NCBI GenBank assembly: GCA_013399895.1
Contig: VXBA01003489.1
Coordinates: 837,381 to 901,380, forward strand
Origin: Serilophus lunatus
Taxonomy: Eukaryota; Chordata; Aves; Passeriformes; Eurylaimidae
Length of the DNA: 64,000 nt
Reading direction: 5' to 3'
Part shown: piece by piece, positions 46,269-59,050 of the stretch
Position numbering within the stretch: the stretch's first letter is position 1
How the letters are laid out: each line of letters starts with the position of its first letter
The notes under the pieces: model-generated
Database searches by the model: none
Told to the model about the DNA's origin: nothing
Seen by the model: only the letters and a program-made list of their open reading frames with translations
Position numbers and translations under genes: made by a program

Positions 46269-49200
46269 AAATGACCACTCGGGTTATCACTGGGTAAAAC
46301 TTCTCACTCAAACTCTTGATCTTTATTTGCACTTTCTGATGTCTCATGAAGAGTGAAATGAGGATGTGTAAGATAAAATTATCCCAGGAAAGAGAGTGTT
46401 TATTGTGACCTTCTAGTAGCAAAACACTCTTTTAACCATAGATTGGTATCTTGGGTTTGGGAGTAGAATGGGAAAGGCAAAGAAATGTTAGGAATAGAAG
46501 CACACACAAAAGGAAAATCAAATATTTCTACAGGTCTCAGAGCCTCAGAGGTCACAGCTCTTGGAATGAACTCATGATCTCCACCAGTGCCTCCCTCACC
46601 CTGCTTCCCATGTCCTGCCTTGCACCAGCAGTGCTTCTGGCAAAGGATCCATCAGATCCCCTCACAGAGACTTTTGTGTGCATAAAAGATAAACTACCTA
46701 TTACTACCACCAGTAATGGATTTACTCCTTTATCTCCAGTAATAAATGTCTGTAATTTGGATCTGGGATTGAAACCTTGCTCTGAGAAAGGTCAGTATTA
46801 TGGAGATTGTAATTGTCACACAAAGAGAGTCCTGGTGAGGAGTGTTTAGCTAAAATTGAGGAGTATTTTCTCTCTTTCCTTGATGAAGACAAGAAAATTG
46901 CACAGATTTGCACCAAAGCAGAACATCCTTTCATTCACTGGAAGTAGTGCATCTCTTGGCCACTCCAACTTTTTCTGATACTCATAGAAAATTAGAACTA
47001 AATATCTGAAAGTGGAATTAAATCTATTATTCTCAATGTTGCTGAGGACAGAAAAGGTGTTTCTGCTGCTTCTTGTTGGGGAGAATAAAGTTAAAACCCC
47101 AGTTTGGCTGATAGTAAAGAGAGAAATTAGAACTGGTAATACTGAGATAGAAGATTTTGAGCTATTCAGTACAACCTGGAATATGAATGGTCAGAAGGAG
47201 GGAGGAAATGAGGAAATGCGTGTCTGCATTATTGCTGTTCATGCAATTAATCTAATTATCCTCCACCTGTTTCTCAGGAACAAGTGTGTTTAAACATCAG
47301 CCCTGTGTCCAGGTCAGTGATTAGCACCAGGCAGGACTAAAGCCTTGGATAAATCCCATTAAAATGGGAGATGGAGCCTTTTGTGAGCCCTGTGTGTGAC
47401 AGATCTGCAGCTGCAGCTGAACAAAGAGGACGTTTACACAGGGAGCCACAAGTGCTGGTCACAAATAGCATTCATCATCCTCAATCCCCCAGGGAAAAGA
47501 GAACCCAAATGTGTGTATGGATGGCATGGAAAGCGAGTTGTTTAACATCTGGAGTTCCAACCAGGTGAGTGGTGTCTGCCCTGAGACTCCACCAGGATGG
47601 ATTTTCCCCTTCCATGTGCTGCAGATCTCATGTTTTCAGGAGCTGGCCTGCTCCCCTGAATAAAACACCCCAGTCTTGAGGTTGCCTGCTTTAGGTCCAG
47701 CTGTCTGTGGGCTTTGTGGAGTTATCCAGCTGGAAGACACCAAAGGCATGGAGAGCAGTGCTGGCTCCCTTCTGCCACCAGCACTGGAGGGATGTTGGGT
47801 GAATAAATCCTTGGTGACCACATCTGCTCCTTGGGGATCATCCTGCTGGTGGGGAGCTGCCAGCTGTGCCATTTGTACCCTGGGCACTCCTTATGGAAAT
47901 GAAACAAGACTACCAGAGATGCCCCAGATGCCCAGGACTTGATCTTACTTATGTCTCTGCCAAATTTGATGAATCAAGAGGTTTCAAGGTCAAAATATTG
48001 AATAAAAATCTGAACTATGAGTCTCACACACTGCCACGAACTGTCAAATCTCAGATCAGTTCCTTTAGGAATCTTTGATAATGCTGTGGTCTTAGTGAGG
48101 TCAAGACTACTGGGGAAATGTTGATTAAAAAGTTGATTAGTTGGCTGATTAGATGTGAGGTTTAGATGTGGATTATATTTAAGTATCAAGTGTAGTTAAG
48201 AGAAATTTATAGCACATACTAAGCATCTCAGTCATAGCTGCTAATGATATTTCAGTAATAAAACCTTCCTTTCAGGTGATAGTCCTCACCATTATAACAA
48301 AAGTTTAATCAAAGGATTTAAGACTCTTTCTTCTTGGTTTACAATCTTCAATTCTTTTCCCTCTGGAAACCTTAAAAAGAACTGCAAGAAATATAAATTT
48401 TAGGAAAGGAAATCAAACTCCAGTTTTAATCCCAGTAAAATTACTGAGAGCATTCCACAGAGTTTATACAGAAGGACGTTGAAACAGTTTGTAAGTGTAT
48501 TTACCTTCACAACAAGGATCTTCCAGTCTCAGTTTTACAGGAGAAACCTGGCTCATGGCATAGCCAGGGGCTGTTTTCACATGGATGTGACTTGTCTCTT
48601 CTCCTCTGCCCTGAGCTGTAGCACTTCCCATCACCATCAGCTCCTAAAATCACCTAAATTCCATGGGTAGTTCTGAGTTAAGTGTTGAAATCTTCCTGTG
48701 CCCACAAGTCTCTTCAAAATTGAGATTATCCAATTTAGTTTTTAGGTCTCAACCTGCCTGTCCTTGAACAAACTGCACAAAATAAGAGGGAGGAATTTGA
48801 AGCTGCTCTTTTATAATATTCACCAAAGCCATGGCCCTTTCCATATTACCTTAAAAAAACCCAGTGGACACTGGTGCACTGTGGTGCTGGGTGGGCATCT
48901 GGGATTCCTGGGCAAAAGTGGGATAGCTCCAGTTCTGCCTCAAAAAACAGTGTTTTCTCTGGATGACCAATAGCTGAACCATAATATTGGCCTGGTTTGG
49001 AAGAGATCTGTAGGAGAAGGAAAACAGAAATACGACTCTTCTGCCAAATGACTCGTTCCTTAACTCCTGAAGGGAACACTGCCCTGGAGAAACCCACTTA
49101 GCCATCCAGGGTTGTTTCCCCTGGTGACAGAATGTGGGTCTGGGACTTCAGGAAGCTTTTTTTTTGTCCAAAATAACATGGCAAAGTGTAACCAGGCAAT

Positions 49201-50850
49201 GAAACAACAGCATTCAACCACCCATTGGATGTTTTCCCATGGGGTTTGGGAGAACTCCAGTCACAATATGGAATTCCTCTGTCTGCTCTGAGCCCACTGG
49301 TTATTTCCTCCTCCAAAAAGCCCAGGAGCTGTTTAAAATACCTGAAGAATATTGAATAAAACACACAGGGAAAGTTATAGGAGGGTTACCAGTAAACAAA
49401 TTCCTATTGATGTTGAAGAGTTGATTTAAGTACAGTCTGGTTTTTACTCTGGCAGAGCATCATTTCTCTCTCAGTAACATTAAATAATGTATATGCACAT
49501 CAAAATGTCTGTTGCAATGTGGAATAACCATCCTCTTAGTGGAAATGGGGCACAGTGCTGATTTTTGAGGACTCTGGTAGGTGAAAATCCATTTCAATTC
49601 TTTTACTATGGATCTAAATTTCCTTTTTTATTGTTGCAGTGCTGTAGAACTTCATCACCTACAACCAAGTGCTGTGATATGCAACAGGGGCTACATTTTT
49701 CTGTACTTGAAATTATAAATGCCACCTATATTTGGGTGGTTTTTTTGATTTTATTTCTGCTATAGGTCTTTTTGTCCATGCATAATTCATGGCTTTAAAT
49801 ACAGTTACTGAAATTTTTTGCAATAGCACTTAATCCCCTCTCTACCTTAAAGGAGGTATTTGATCTTTAGAAGGATTTGTTTCTTGAGACAACTACAGCA
49901 GTATTTAATTATTTCTGTTTCAAATCAAGCAAACTTCATAGACAACATTTTTTGTTAACCTCAGTGGATTTGCTTTTAATAGCATAAAAGAAGTGGGGCT
50001 CATGATAAGACTCTTGAATTCTTCTATTTTAATCCTTTTCTGACCTTCTTGTCTTCTGTAATCTTTGGTAACTGTACCAAGAAAAAAAAAGTTTCCTCAG
50101 TTTCTTCTCCTATAATACAGTAAAAACTCTTTTTTTACCCAGATTACAGTGATTTTGATCCACAGCCTCCCAGGTACCTCTGTTTGTGTTTGTCATTCAT
50201 TCAGCAGTAACAAGAAATATTTAAATTTGTAGCTCCAGCCTGGTCTGTGTTGACTTACAGGCAATACATGGTGCAGACACAGTTTACTCATCACTTCCTA
50301 AGTGCAATGATGATTTTAAAAGATCCAAATTCATTGGATCAGACACGAGAGGTGCTGATTTCTGCCATCAGAGCTCACCACCCACCTTGGAAAACGAGGA
50401 GTTCCTTGACTGCTTTCAGTGACATCCCAGCTCTGGTGACACTGCCTGGTGACAAAGTGTCTCTCTGTGCATATTTAAATTGAAATTGTCTCTTTGCAGT
50501 GGCAAAAAAAAAACCAAAAACCAAACCCTCCTCACTTACTGGTGGTTGTGGGATCATAATGACACCAAACAGTTGAAAAATTTTGCCTCCTCCCTTTTAA
50601 AATAAGCAAGAAGCACCACTGGAATGATCACAGATGCCATGACTAGTTTAAGGGAACAAAGCCAGAACGAAGTGATTTAGGATTGATTCATTGTAATATT
50701 TTCTTTGTCATAAGTTTGATTCATTTTTCTATAACTCTCAGCCATCAGAATATAAACAGGCACAATTCATTCCAAAAAAATCCAGTTCTTGAGGATGCCA
50801 AAAGCAGCTTCTTTCTCCCTGTTTGTTCATTTCTATTCAGCAAACCCTGC

Positions 50851-50867
50851 AAAAAAAAAAAAAAAAA
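50851..50867. repeat. Poly-A run
   Basis: Seventeen consecutive A. No AATAAA signal or recognisable retroposed body was found directly to its left. Confidence 0.9.
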
Positions 50868-51173
50868 GTATTCAGAGAGACCAGAAAATCAGTAGCATTT
50901 TATTTCAAACAAAGGAAGAAAACAAAGCCATTCTTCCTTTGTTTTGCTTTGGCTCTTTCAATGCACCATTTCCCAAGAGGGAAGAAAAATCCATATTGTC
51001 CAATTGTCTCTCCATTAAAATCTGCAATGAACTCCTACAGCTTTATAGGGGAGCAGGATCAAGGTGGGAGTATTTGTGGGTATTGATCCCTCCTGCAGGA
51101 TTTCATGGCTTTGCTGGGGTTGGTGATCTACCAGGAATCTCAGAAGGGCAACATATGCCAGGGAATCTCAAAA

Positions 51174-51189
51174 GGAGGGGAGGGGGGGG
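51174..51189 (+). repeat. G-rich tract
   Basis: GGAGGGGAGGGGGGGG: runs of 2, 4 and 8 G separated by single A. It could form a G-quadruplex. Confidence 0.85.
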
Positions 51190-51479
51190 AAATGTTGCAA
51201 ATGGATAAACAGGAGTTTTCCACAGACCTGAGATCAGGATCTGGCAGCTGGGAGATTTAGATGGAGGATCCTGCAACAAGCTCCTCATAATTTCACAGCC
51301 AGTGGTCAAAATCTGCCATATAACAATCTCAATAATTCTGAAACATACTCACCCAGGGATCTGTAAGTGCTTTCACATCAAAGTTCAGGTTTTATTTTTA
51401 TTCTTTCTCCCAAAAATAGAAGATTATTCTCCTTTTCCTAAATACCATGTTAATCACAGAGCCTGTATCTGGAGTTTTA

Positions 51480-51560
51480 GTGCCATTATTTTGGCACTAT
51501 TTTATTTTATTTAATTTATTTCTTTTATTTAATTTGGCATTATTTTTATTTTTTGCCATT
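51480..51560. repeat. T/A-rich low-complexity tract
   Basis: Irregular TTTTATTTAATTT repeats, with GCCATTATTTTGGCAC forming a short inverted repeat near 51482-51499. Confidence 0.75.
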
Positions 51561-51582
51561 TACTTAGATTTAACACTGATGT

Positions 51583-51672
51583 AGTAGAAATAGTCCCTGT
51601 CCATGTCAGGGAGTTGGATTGAGATGGTCCTTAATTTCCCTTCCAACCCAAACCGTTCTATGATTCCATGAA
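51583..51672 (+). mobile_element. CR1 LINE 3' end
   Basis: Starts around 'agtagaaatagtccctgtcc' and contains 'atgtcagggagttggattga' and 'cccttccaacccaaaccgtt', with an intact end 'ctatgattccatga'. About 90 bp. Confidence 0.93.
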
Positions 51673-52002
51673 ACAGCAACAGTATAAAAAAGTCCTTAAA
51701 ATTATAATTGTGACTCCTCAGAAACAGGGGGTATAAACACTTTGAAGTCACCAGCAAGATTTGTGAGCCTGAATTTGAATTTACAGTTTCAGGTCAGGAA
51801 ACAAGAAAACTCTGCTGGTTTTCTTGGAGTGTTTATTATGATCTGTCAGCTAAATACACCACCTTGTCTCTTCTATTGATTACTGATTCAATCCATGGCT
51901 AATATACTCCTGGTGCCCTGCATGGGCTGAGGTGAAATCCCTCAGGAACAATCCAGGTTGTGATTCTTGACTGCAATGTAGAATAATTTATATTCCCCCC
52001 CC
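51673..52002. other. Unique DNA up to the assembly gap
   Basis: Nothing recognisable. It ends in a run of eight C (51995-52002) directly before the gap. Confidence 0.5.
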
Positions 52003-52036
52003 NNNNNNNNNNNNNNNNNNNNNNNNNNNNNNNNNN
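52003..52036. other. Assembly gap (34 Ns)
   Basis: Thirty-four unknown bases follow an eight-C run. The C run suggests that a GC-rich or homopolymer stretch stopped sequencing, so the true length is unknown. Confidence 0.98.
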
Positions 52037-52331
52037 TCAAATCATTTACATTGCCTATAGGTGGGTGTCATTTGAGTTGTAGCTTTGGAATGTTAAAGGA
52101 AGTGGTGTTGGATAGGTAATGGATGGCATTGCTTTCCTGTCAAGTTTTTGTACTTCCCTGTTGCATTATTGGCTTGAAGCATCTCTGTGTCCATAAATAA
52201 TATAATTAGCATTAATATGGGTACAACTGGGGCCCTTTTTGCCAGTTTTCAGCATTCCCATAAGGCCACCAAATATTCAACCTCTGTGGCTCTGCTACAC
52301 CTTGAAGGATGTACCAACAGCATCACCAACA
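52037..52331. other. Unique non-coding DNA
   Basis: Nothing recognisable between the gap and the next CR1. Confidence 0.5.
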
Positions 52332-52720
52332 CCATGGAATCATGGAATTGTTTGGAAAGGACCTTAAAGCTCCTTTCATTCCATCCCTGCCGTGGGGTTC
52401 CCATCCCTTCCACTGTCCCAGGGGGCTCCAACCTGGCCTTGGACACTCCCAGGGATGGGGCAGCCACAGCTTCTCTGGGCACCCTGTGCCAGGGCATCAC
52501 CACCCTCACAGCCAACAATCCCTTCCCAATATCCATCCTAAATTTCCCCTCTTTCAGTTTAACCCATTCCTCCTTGTCCTCTCACTGGAGTTCCTGACAA
52601 AGGATCCTTCTCTGACTTCCCTTGGAGCCTCCTCAGATGCTGGGATGTGCTGTGAGGTCTCCACCCAACCTTTTGTTCTCCAGGTTAAACATCCCCAACT
52701 TTCCCAGCCTGTCTTCACTG
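52332..52720 (-). mobile_element. CR1 LINE 3' fragment, about 390 bp
   Basis: Minus-orientation CR1 from 'ccatggaatcatggaattgt' through 'ccagggggctccaacctggc', 'cagcttctctgggcaccctg', 'aatcccttcccaatatccat', 'ctttcagtttaacccattcc' and 'ctccttgtcctctcactgga' to 'aactttcccagcctgtcttc'. One of the copies extending furthest 5'; the exact right edge is uncertain (52720-52760). The antisense direction is open for 200 codons (52309-52911), a repeat artefact. Confidence 0.95.
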
Positions 52721-53930
52721 GTCCTGTGACAAGTTCTTCCATGATCTCATATTGCCCAGAGATTGGGAACCCAGCAAAGCCCCAAGATTCTGTGGAGCCC
52801 ACAGTGTTAACGAGCCTGAAGAAATTTGATAAAATATTTGGATGCTTTGTACGAACACTAAAGCTTCCCCCCCACCTCCAGTTGTTACTACTGAAGTCAG
52901 AGCATGTTTGAAGATCTGAAACTTCTCATTTGAGGGAAAAGTTGCCTTCTTGTTCTTTTCCTCCTGCTGCTTTGACATGTTTTCATCAGCTACATCGTGT
53001 TACCTCTTCTGCATTAAAGCCCAATCATAGACTTGCAGTTTGCAGTTACCAGCTACAAATAGAAAGATTTCTCCCTCTGAGACCAGAGCATTCCTCAAGC
53101 AATTTTCCACCTTTATACAGAGTTTTTGTTTTGTTTCATCAGGGTTTGCTTATTTTTTTTTTCTTTTCTTTTCTTTTTTTTTTTTCAATAAGGCAAATTT
53201 AACTTTTCTTTTTCCTTTCCTCTGNCCATCTGCCTGGCAATTAAGCTATTTAAAAACACCCACATCAAAGAAGTGCTCTGGTTCTCTACAAATAGACCTC
53301 ACTGCTGCACTGCAGAAGGGACAAAAATAATCTACCCAGTTCCATAGTTTATAATGATGAAATAAATATTTTTCCCTGGTATTTTTTTATTGACTTAACA
53401 AAACAAAAAAAAATCAGAAAAAGGGCATGTTTTTTAAATGTGTCTAAATAAAACAGTTTTTCACTGGAGAAAATATAGTTTGTACAAGGAAAGTCTGTCC
53501 AGCAGCACTGATATTCTCTGTAGGTCTTTTAATAAATGATATTATAAAATTAATGGTAATCTTAATTTTTCTTGCATTGTTTCGACTTTCTTTTGTTGAA
53601 TTCATTGCCTCTATTAAACCCATGATGTGATCCCATATATTTATCTTTTATGGAAAAAAGCAAATTGTGGTGTGAATGTTATTTCTAGTGCTCAGGTTTT
53701 ATGGAGTGAGAAGAACAGCAAGTTTTGAAGTAAGAGGTGGAAGATCAAGGTTGAAGAGCAAACTTAATGCTGAGCCAGCCAGTTGTTGTAATTGTTTAAT
53801 TGTTGTAGGAATGAGCTCTCCAAATGGTGCAATACTTAAACAATGTTCTACTGAATGGAAAGGCAATGGAAAAATGGATTAGAGAAGCTGCTTAAAATAA
53901 ATGGCTTTCTCCCCATGTCAAAGAAGTGAT
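52721..53930. other. Unique non-coding DNA with a T-rich tract
   Basis: No gene supported. A pyrimidine-rich tract lies at 53151-53186 and an ambiguous base at 53225. Confidence 0.55.
53151..53186. repeat. T-rich (TTTTC) tract
   Basis: Nearly pure T interrupted by single C residues at TTTTC spacing, ending in a run of 13 T. An ambiguous base lies 39 bp to the right. Confidence 0.9.
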
Positions 53931-54064
53931 AATTTGGGTTGGAAAGGACCTAAAGCCCATCCAGTTCCACCCCCTGCCATGGGCAGGGACATCTTCCATT
54001 GTCCCAGGTTGCTCCAAGCCTCATCCAACCTGGACACTTCCAGGGATGGGGCAGCCACACCTCT
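53931..54064 (-). mobile_element. CR1 LINE 3' fragment
   Basis: Begins at 'aatttgggttggaaaggacc' and contains 'cctgccatgggcagggacat', 'ccaggttgctccaagcctca' and 'tccagggatggggcagccac'. It lacks the terminal ATTCTATG part and the CTTGGCC block before the 'gacacttcc' segment. Confidence 0.94.
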
Positions 54065-55937
54065 GCAATACAATTATATATTATCATTATAGTAGACTGA
54101 AAACTCATGGAGAAAAAAGAAATATCTAAAATCCAACATCTCAGGAGAAATCTTTACAAAGGTGAAAAATGCAGCTGGTTTCTATGATGTGACAACAAAC
54201 CCCCTGAATAAAAAGGGGCCAGAACTTGCAGTAATTGCAGGTAATGTTTCATTGCCCAGGTGGGTGACTGCTCAGAGTGACCTCCCTAAACAGTCTTGGA
54301 ACCAAGCTGAAAAAATGTGATTTTCTGTTGTCTTCCCCGCTGACCTCTGCTGTCAACTTAGAAAGAAAGTAAATTAATCAGAGTGTGTTTGCTTTATTCA
54401 GAGAGGAACGTTTTCTTTTTGGCACATTAGGCTTTATTTTAACAGCTTGTGGTCCAAATTATTAAGAAAAAACCAGGAATTTTGTAAATTCCTATTTTCT
54501 CCTTATAACCAGAGTTATTGACTGAACTGGGCTCTTCCAGCTCCCTGTCACAGAGACACAGAGTTGAGCAGGTCATTGTTTTAAACCTGATATTCAATCA
54601 CCAGGTGCTCCCTAAGGATTTTGGAGTGAATGTCCATAGGCTGTTCTTAAACCAGGAATGAGCTGAGACTATAGAGGTAAACTCAAAACTCTGCTCTCCC
54701 TTCTTTCTCAAGTGACAACACCATTTCTTTCCACTTGAAGATTTGTTTTGGAGCTTTAACCATCCTTTGTTTTCTAATTTAAACTCCCCTGGCTGCATTC
54801 ACACACAACTCTCCAAAATTTACCCTGATTTATCTAAAGGAGAAAAGGAATTATTTTCCAACAATGTTTTTTTTTCCCCTACCCAGCAATTAAAACTTCT
54901 GCAAGACAAGAGCAGGGGCCTTTTGACCCTGAGAGCAAAACTTCAGCCTTAGAAGTCATTTAAAAATCTTTAACTTCCTACACATTTAGCTGCTCTTTTT
55001 TATTTCTATACATTTCAAAAACTCCAGCTCTTTTCTGTACCCCCCAGGTGTGAAGTCAGTGATCTGCAATGCCCCATCCCTCTCCCTGCTCCTGGGATTA
55101 ATCCATAGTTACCACCATGTCTTTCTTGTATGGAAATCACATTTTTCTTCCTTGCAAAGATCAGCCAGCGCATGGAAATTCAGTGTGTGGGGTTGGGAGG
55201 GATTTTATCCAGCTTTATCCAGCTGGTGGGGATGGTCCCTTACCATCAGGAATCACCATTCCTGAGGCTTTGACTCCATTTTGGATTTTTGTATTTCCAA
55301 GGTCTTTTGTCTCATAGGTGCCACCAGAAGGTTCTCAACCTTGAAACAATCAGAACAGAAGATTTGTAATTTATTACCAGCTTTGCCTTGTTACACTTTT
55401 CCCCTTTTTGCTTTTGCTCCAGTGAATTCAAGTAACTAAAATTCAATTAATTGTCAAATTTTGAGAGAATTAGGCTGTTTTCAAAGGGCTGTCAGGGCCC
55501 TGGCACTCACTGTTGCTGTGTGGTGGCTGCCTTAGAAGCTTCCCTGAGATGCAACTTCCATGAAAATGAAGGAGCTGGGATTTGAAGAGCTCTGTAAAAC
55601 CTCAGATCAGAGGTGTCATCTCTGTGCTCTTCTCATCTAATGTCACCTCACAATGAATTTGTTTTCATGCATCATTTTCCTTTGGGTTTTTCCCTTGTAC
55701 TCCAGGTTTGAGTAGAGGCAATAGAAAGATTTCAGGGAAACTTGTGTCCACGGGAAGGGAAAGGGGTCTGAAGTCACTCCTGTTAGTGCTGTGCTCCTGT
55801 CCTGCCCCATCAGGATGTTCCACCTGGAATTGTGCTCCCTCCTTTTCCTAAGGAAAGCCTCCCTCTGCTTAAATGGGGCTTGTAGAAAAGAGGGAGAGTG
55901 ATGTTTTACACAGGAGAGGACAAGTTATTTTATTTTA
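54065..55937. other. Unique non-coding DNA
   Basis: No gene supported. An 11-bp tandem duplication (TTTATCCAGC) lies at about 55204-55225. Confidence 0.55.
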
Positions 55938-56169
55938 TGGCTTTAAACTGACAGGGAGGAGGTTTAGATGGGATATTGGGAAGGAATTGTTGGCTGGGAG
56001 GGTGGGCAGGGACCAGAATGGATTTCCCAGAGAAGCTGTGGCTGCCCCATCCCTGGGAGTGTCCAAGGCCAGGGTGGAGCCCCCTGGGACAGTGGGAGGT
56101 GTCCCTGCCCAGGGCAGGGGTGGGATGAGATGGGCTTTAGGTCCCTTCCAACACAAACTATGATTCTTC
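55938..56169 (+). mobile_element. CR1 LINE 3' fragment
   Basis: Contains 'tggctttaaactgacaggga', 'tagatgggatattgggaagg', 'gatttcccagagaagctgtg', 'gacagtgggaggtgtccctg' and 'ggtcccttccaacacaaact' followed by 'atgattctt'. The 'ccagaatggatttcccag' variant is shared with the copy at 8440, which suggests a common subfamily. Confidence 0.96.
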
Positions 56170-57109
56170 TTCAGAAGTCTCTATTTTGCAGTTTCTCTCC
56201 CCAAAACAAAGCTTTTTGTCATTCAGGCTCGTGATATTTCATTTGTCTCAAGTTGCATCAAGCAAAAGAACCGCCCAAACTATCCATGCAGTGTCAAGTA
56301 TTTCTTGCATAAAAGCAAAAAGAAGGTTATCATAGCCTCCCTACTAATAAAATTGCATAGTAACATTCTCATCTAAAGTCAATGGGGCTGAAATTTGTGG
56401 AGCTGAAAGGGTGGAAGGAAGCAAGTGCAGGGTTTGCTCCACTGGTGCCTGTGATACATTGTATGTCTTAGATGATTTTCATATCTCCTTTGGCAAAGTT
56501 TTACCAAATTATAGATAAAGATCATCAGGATGAGGACCATAAAGTTTAGCAGTGCTGGATAATGTAAATGAACACATATTTTAAAATAATATTATGTCTA
56601 AAAGTCATGTAGCATCACCACGGCTCAATGCTGGACTTGCCATATTCTTTTCAAGTGTTAAGGACTGAAATTCCTCTTCAGAGGAGCTCTCCAGGGCTGC
56701 ATTTATTACAGAGACCTGCAGGATGGGGCTGAAAGCATTGAATTGTAAGCAACACTTATAATTCACCCCCCAAAACCTTTTTAAAGAGCAAATATTCAGA
56801 GTGAGCTCTGCCGTGTCATGTACACTTTAATGGGCAGGTGTTAATGAGCAATATCTAAAGACTGATCTGTTCTCTCAAGATAATGGCTGCTTCATAAATA
56901 AAACCTTTTAACCTAAACAGAGTTTAAAAAGCTTAAATCTTGGCTCTATGTGGAACTGCAGCCTGTCTGGGAATGAATAAACCCAGTGCTGAAGGTTGGA
57001 CAGATTTATGTAAATCAGAAACCAGGGGGTATCTGGGATGCTGAACATCACAATTCTGCTGAAGTTATTAAGGAATTACTTGCCTTCTACCAGAAGAACT
57101 CAGACAATC
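56170..57109. other. Unique AT-rich DNA
   Basis: No gene supported. Position 56740-56900 has a compact, non-repetitive look with TAAT and ATTAATGAG cores, a weak candidate for a conserved element. Confidence 0.5.
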
Positions 57110-57430
57110 AGAGCAGCACCTGAAGGGAGCTCACAGGGAAGATGGGGAGGGACTGGTCACAAGAGCAGGGAGTGACAAGACAGAGCAATGGGTTCAAACT
57201 GACAGGAAACAGGGATAGATGGACTATTGGGAGGGAATTCTTCCCTGAGAGGGTGGGCAGGCCCTGGCACAGGGTGCCCAGAGAAGCTGTGGCTGCCCCA
57301 TCCCTGGCAGTGTCCAAGGCCAGGTTGGAGCCCCCTGGGACAGTGGGAGGTGTCCCTGCCCAGGGCAGGGGGTGACTGGATAACCTTTAAGGTCCCTTCC
57401 AACCCAAACCATTCCATGATTCTATGATTT
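57110..57430 (+). mobile_element. CR1 LINE 3' fragment with intact terminus
   Basis: About 320 bp: 'cacctgaagggagctcacag', 'gggttcaaactgacaggaaa', 'ttgggagggaattcttccct', 'gcacagggtgcccagagaag', 'gacagtgggaggtgtccctg', 'ggtcccttccaacccaaacc' and the end 'attccatgattctatgattt', which carries two copies of the terminal octamer. It is the best-preserved 3' end in the window and is still 5'-truncated. Confidence 0.97.
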
Positions 57431-58860
57431 ATAACTGATCAGTTTTATGTAAATTGTGGTGGTTTGACTTTTCTTTCAAGGTTAATTTTGACTCCAAACC
57501 TATAAGGATCATTTTCACATAACTCCTTTAAAAATGAACCCCTGCAAATCCCAAATGCTCGTGGTTCCAGCAGAGTTTGAGCAGGTGGGGCAACAGCCAT
57601 AATTCATCATGAAAAGCAGATATGAAAGGCAGAGAAAAAATACTATCAAAGTGAAAAATGACCAGGGTTTGTTAGGAAAACTGTTCTTACTAAATTCATC
57701 AAAATATTATGTTTTTATGCACATTTTAGGTACATTCTTATGTCCCCCTTTAGTAATCCCAGAAATGCTGGATATCCTAGACTGGAGTAATAACAGACAT
57801 AACACATCTTCCAGTCTTTGTAAGGATTCTTGAGAGGTTCATCAACATTACAAACCATATATAAAAGAGTCCTAACAAATTACTACCACTTGTGTCCCTG
57901 CTCACATTCTGGAAAAAAAATAATCCCTGTCTTTACATTAAAAAGCCTTAAAGCAGAAATTTCTGAACACACAAGAGTGGCATGACCAAAGGGTTAATAA
58001 AATACACTGCAGAGGCATAAAACAAAATTCAGGCAGTGCTGTGAGTGCAGAGCTGCCTCTTTTCCATGATAATGGAATAAACAAGGTGATTTCAGTACAA
58101 CTAATTGTCAGAGATAAGCGGCAAATGTCAAGCAGGGAGGTGAATCCGGAGCTCTGACACGTGGAACATGTTAAACACCTTCCCTGCCTGAGCAGCTGAG
58201 ATGCTCCTTGCCCAGACCAGATCAGCAGAGAGAGATTAGGTCTCATTTGCTTAGTGAGGGGCTGTGGATGTGGTTTGTTTCTAAAATACTCAAAAATTCA
58301 CTTCAACAACGGACCAAAAAAAGAGAAGCTTCAACACCCTTTCCCCACAAGGTCTGGCTGTTTTGGAAGAAGCCTTTTCTCAGCTCCAGAATAAATCAGA
58401 GCTGTGTAAATAAAGCATTCACAAAAGTATGCTTTCCATCATTAGCCAAACTGCTCATTGCTGAAATATTCCTTGGAGGACCATTTTATCCCAGCCTGAG
58501 CAACATGTTTGTGCTACACAAGCCTTGGATAAGTACTTATTAAAGTCAACTATACAATGCATTAAGTGGAAACCATCTACAAATACAGCCTGAGAGTTAA
58601 ATGCTATTATTCATTTTGAAAGTATTGATAGAGCCTCTTATTAGAATGATTAGAGACATTCCTTATCCAGCCACTTGCTCAGGAATGGGAGAGAGTGATG
58701 GAGCAGGATTGGTGCTGCTGTGCTCACTAAAACCTTTACTATTGCCCAAAATTTGTCTACAAGCAGGTTTTGACTCAGTGAATACATTCCCAACGTGTTT
58801 AGTGCTTGCAGAGAAACCTTGGGTATAGTTGTGGTTTAGATATTCCACTCAGGAAATTCA
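57431..58860. other. Unique DNA with a candidate conserved element
   Basis: No gene supported. Position 58020-58175 combines ACAACTAATTGTCAG, AGATAAGCGG and the E-box CACGTG (58158-58163), with more CpG than its neighbours. This fits an enhancer-like element, but only conservation data can show it. Confidence 0.5.
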
Positions 58861-59050
58861 GGAATCACAGAATCATTAAGGTTGGAAAAGAGCTCCAAGA
58901 CATCCCAAGCTGTGCCTTATCCCCACCTTGTCACTGAGTGCCACATCCAGTCATTCCTTGGACACCTCCACCACCTCCCTGGCAGCCCCTTCCAATGCCT
59001 GACCACCCTTTCCAAGAGGAAATTCTTCTTGAATTTCTTCCCACAATCAC
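58861..59050 (-). mobile_element. CR1 LINE 3' fragment, second subfamily
   Basis: Terminus 'ggaatcacagaatcattaag', then 'gttggaaaagagctccaaga', 'cactgagtgccacatccagt', 'cattccttggacacctccac' and 'ccagcccctt'-like 'ggcagccccttccaatgcct', to 'gaggaaattcttcttgaatt'. Same type as at 34409. About 190 bp. Confidence 0.94.

Larger units (their letters stand above)
46269..51582. other. Longest repeat-poor unique stretch
   Basis: Over 5 kb without a recognised interspersed repeat. No gene is supported. A 132-codon plus frame at 46451-46849 and overlapping frames at 47371-47940 have no recognisable domain. A consensus donor CAG|GTGAGT is at 47562-47570. A run of 17 A lies at 50851-50867, a G-rich tract at 51174-51189, and a T/A low-complexity stretch at 51480-51560. 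Confidence 0.5.

Noticed and set aside
46451..46849. 132-codon plus-strand frame
   Set aside because: No domain, no clear flanking splice sites; not supported as an exon.
52309..52911. Longest open frame (200 codons)
   Set aside because: It runs antisense through a CR1 copy and into unique flank; a repeat artefact.
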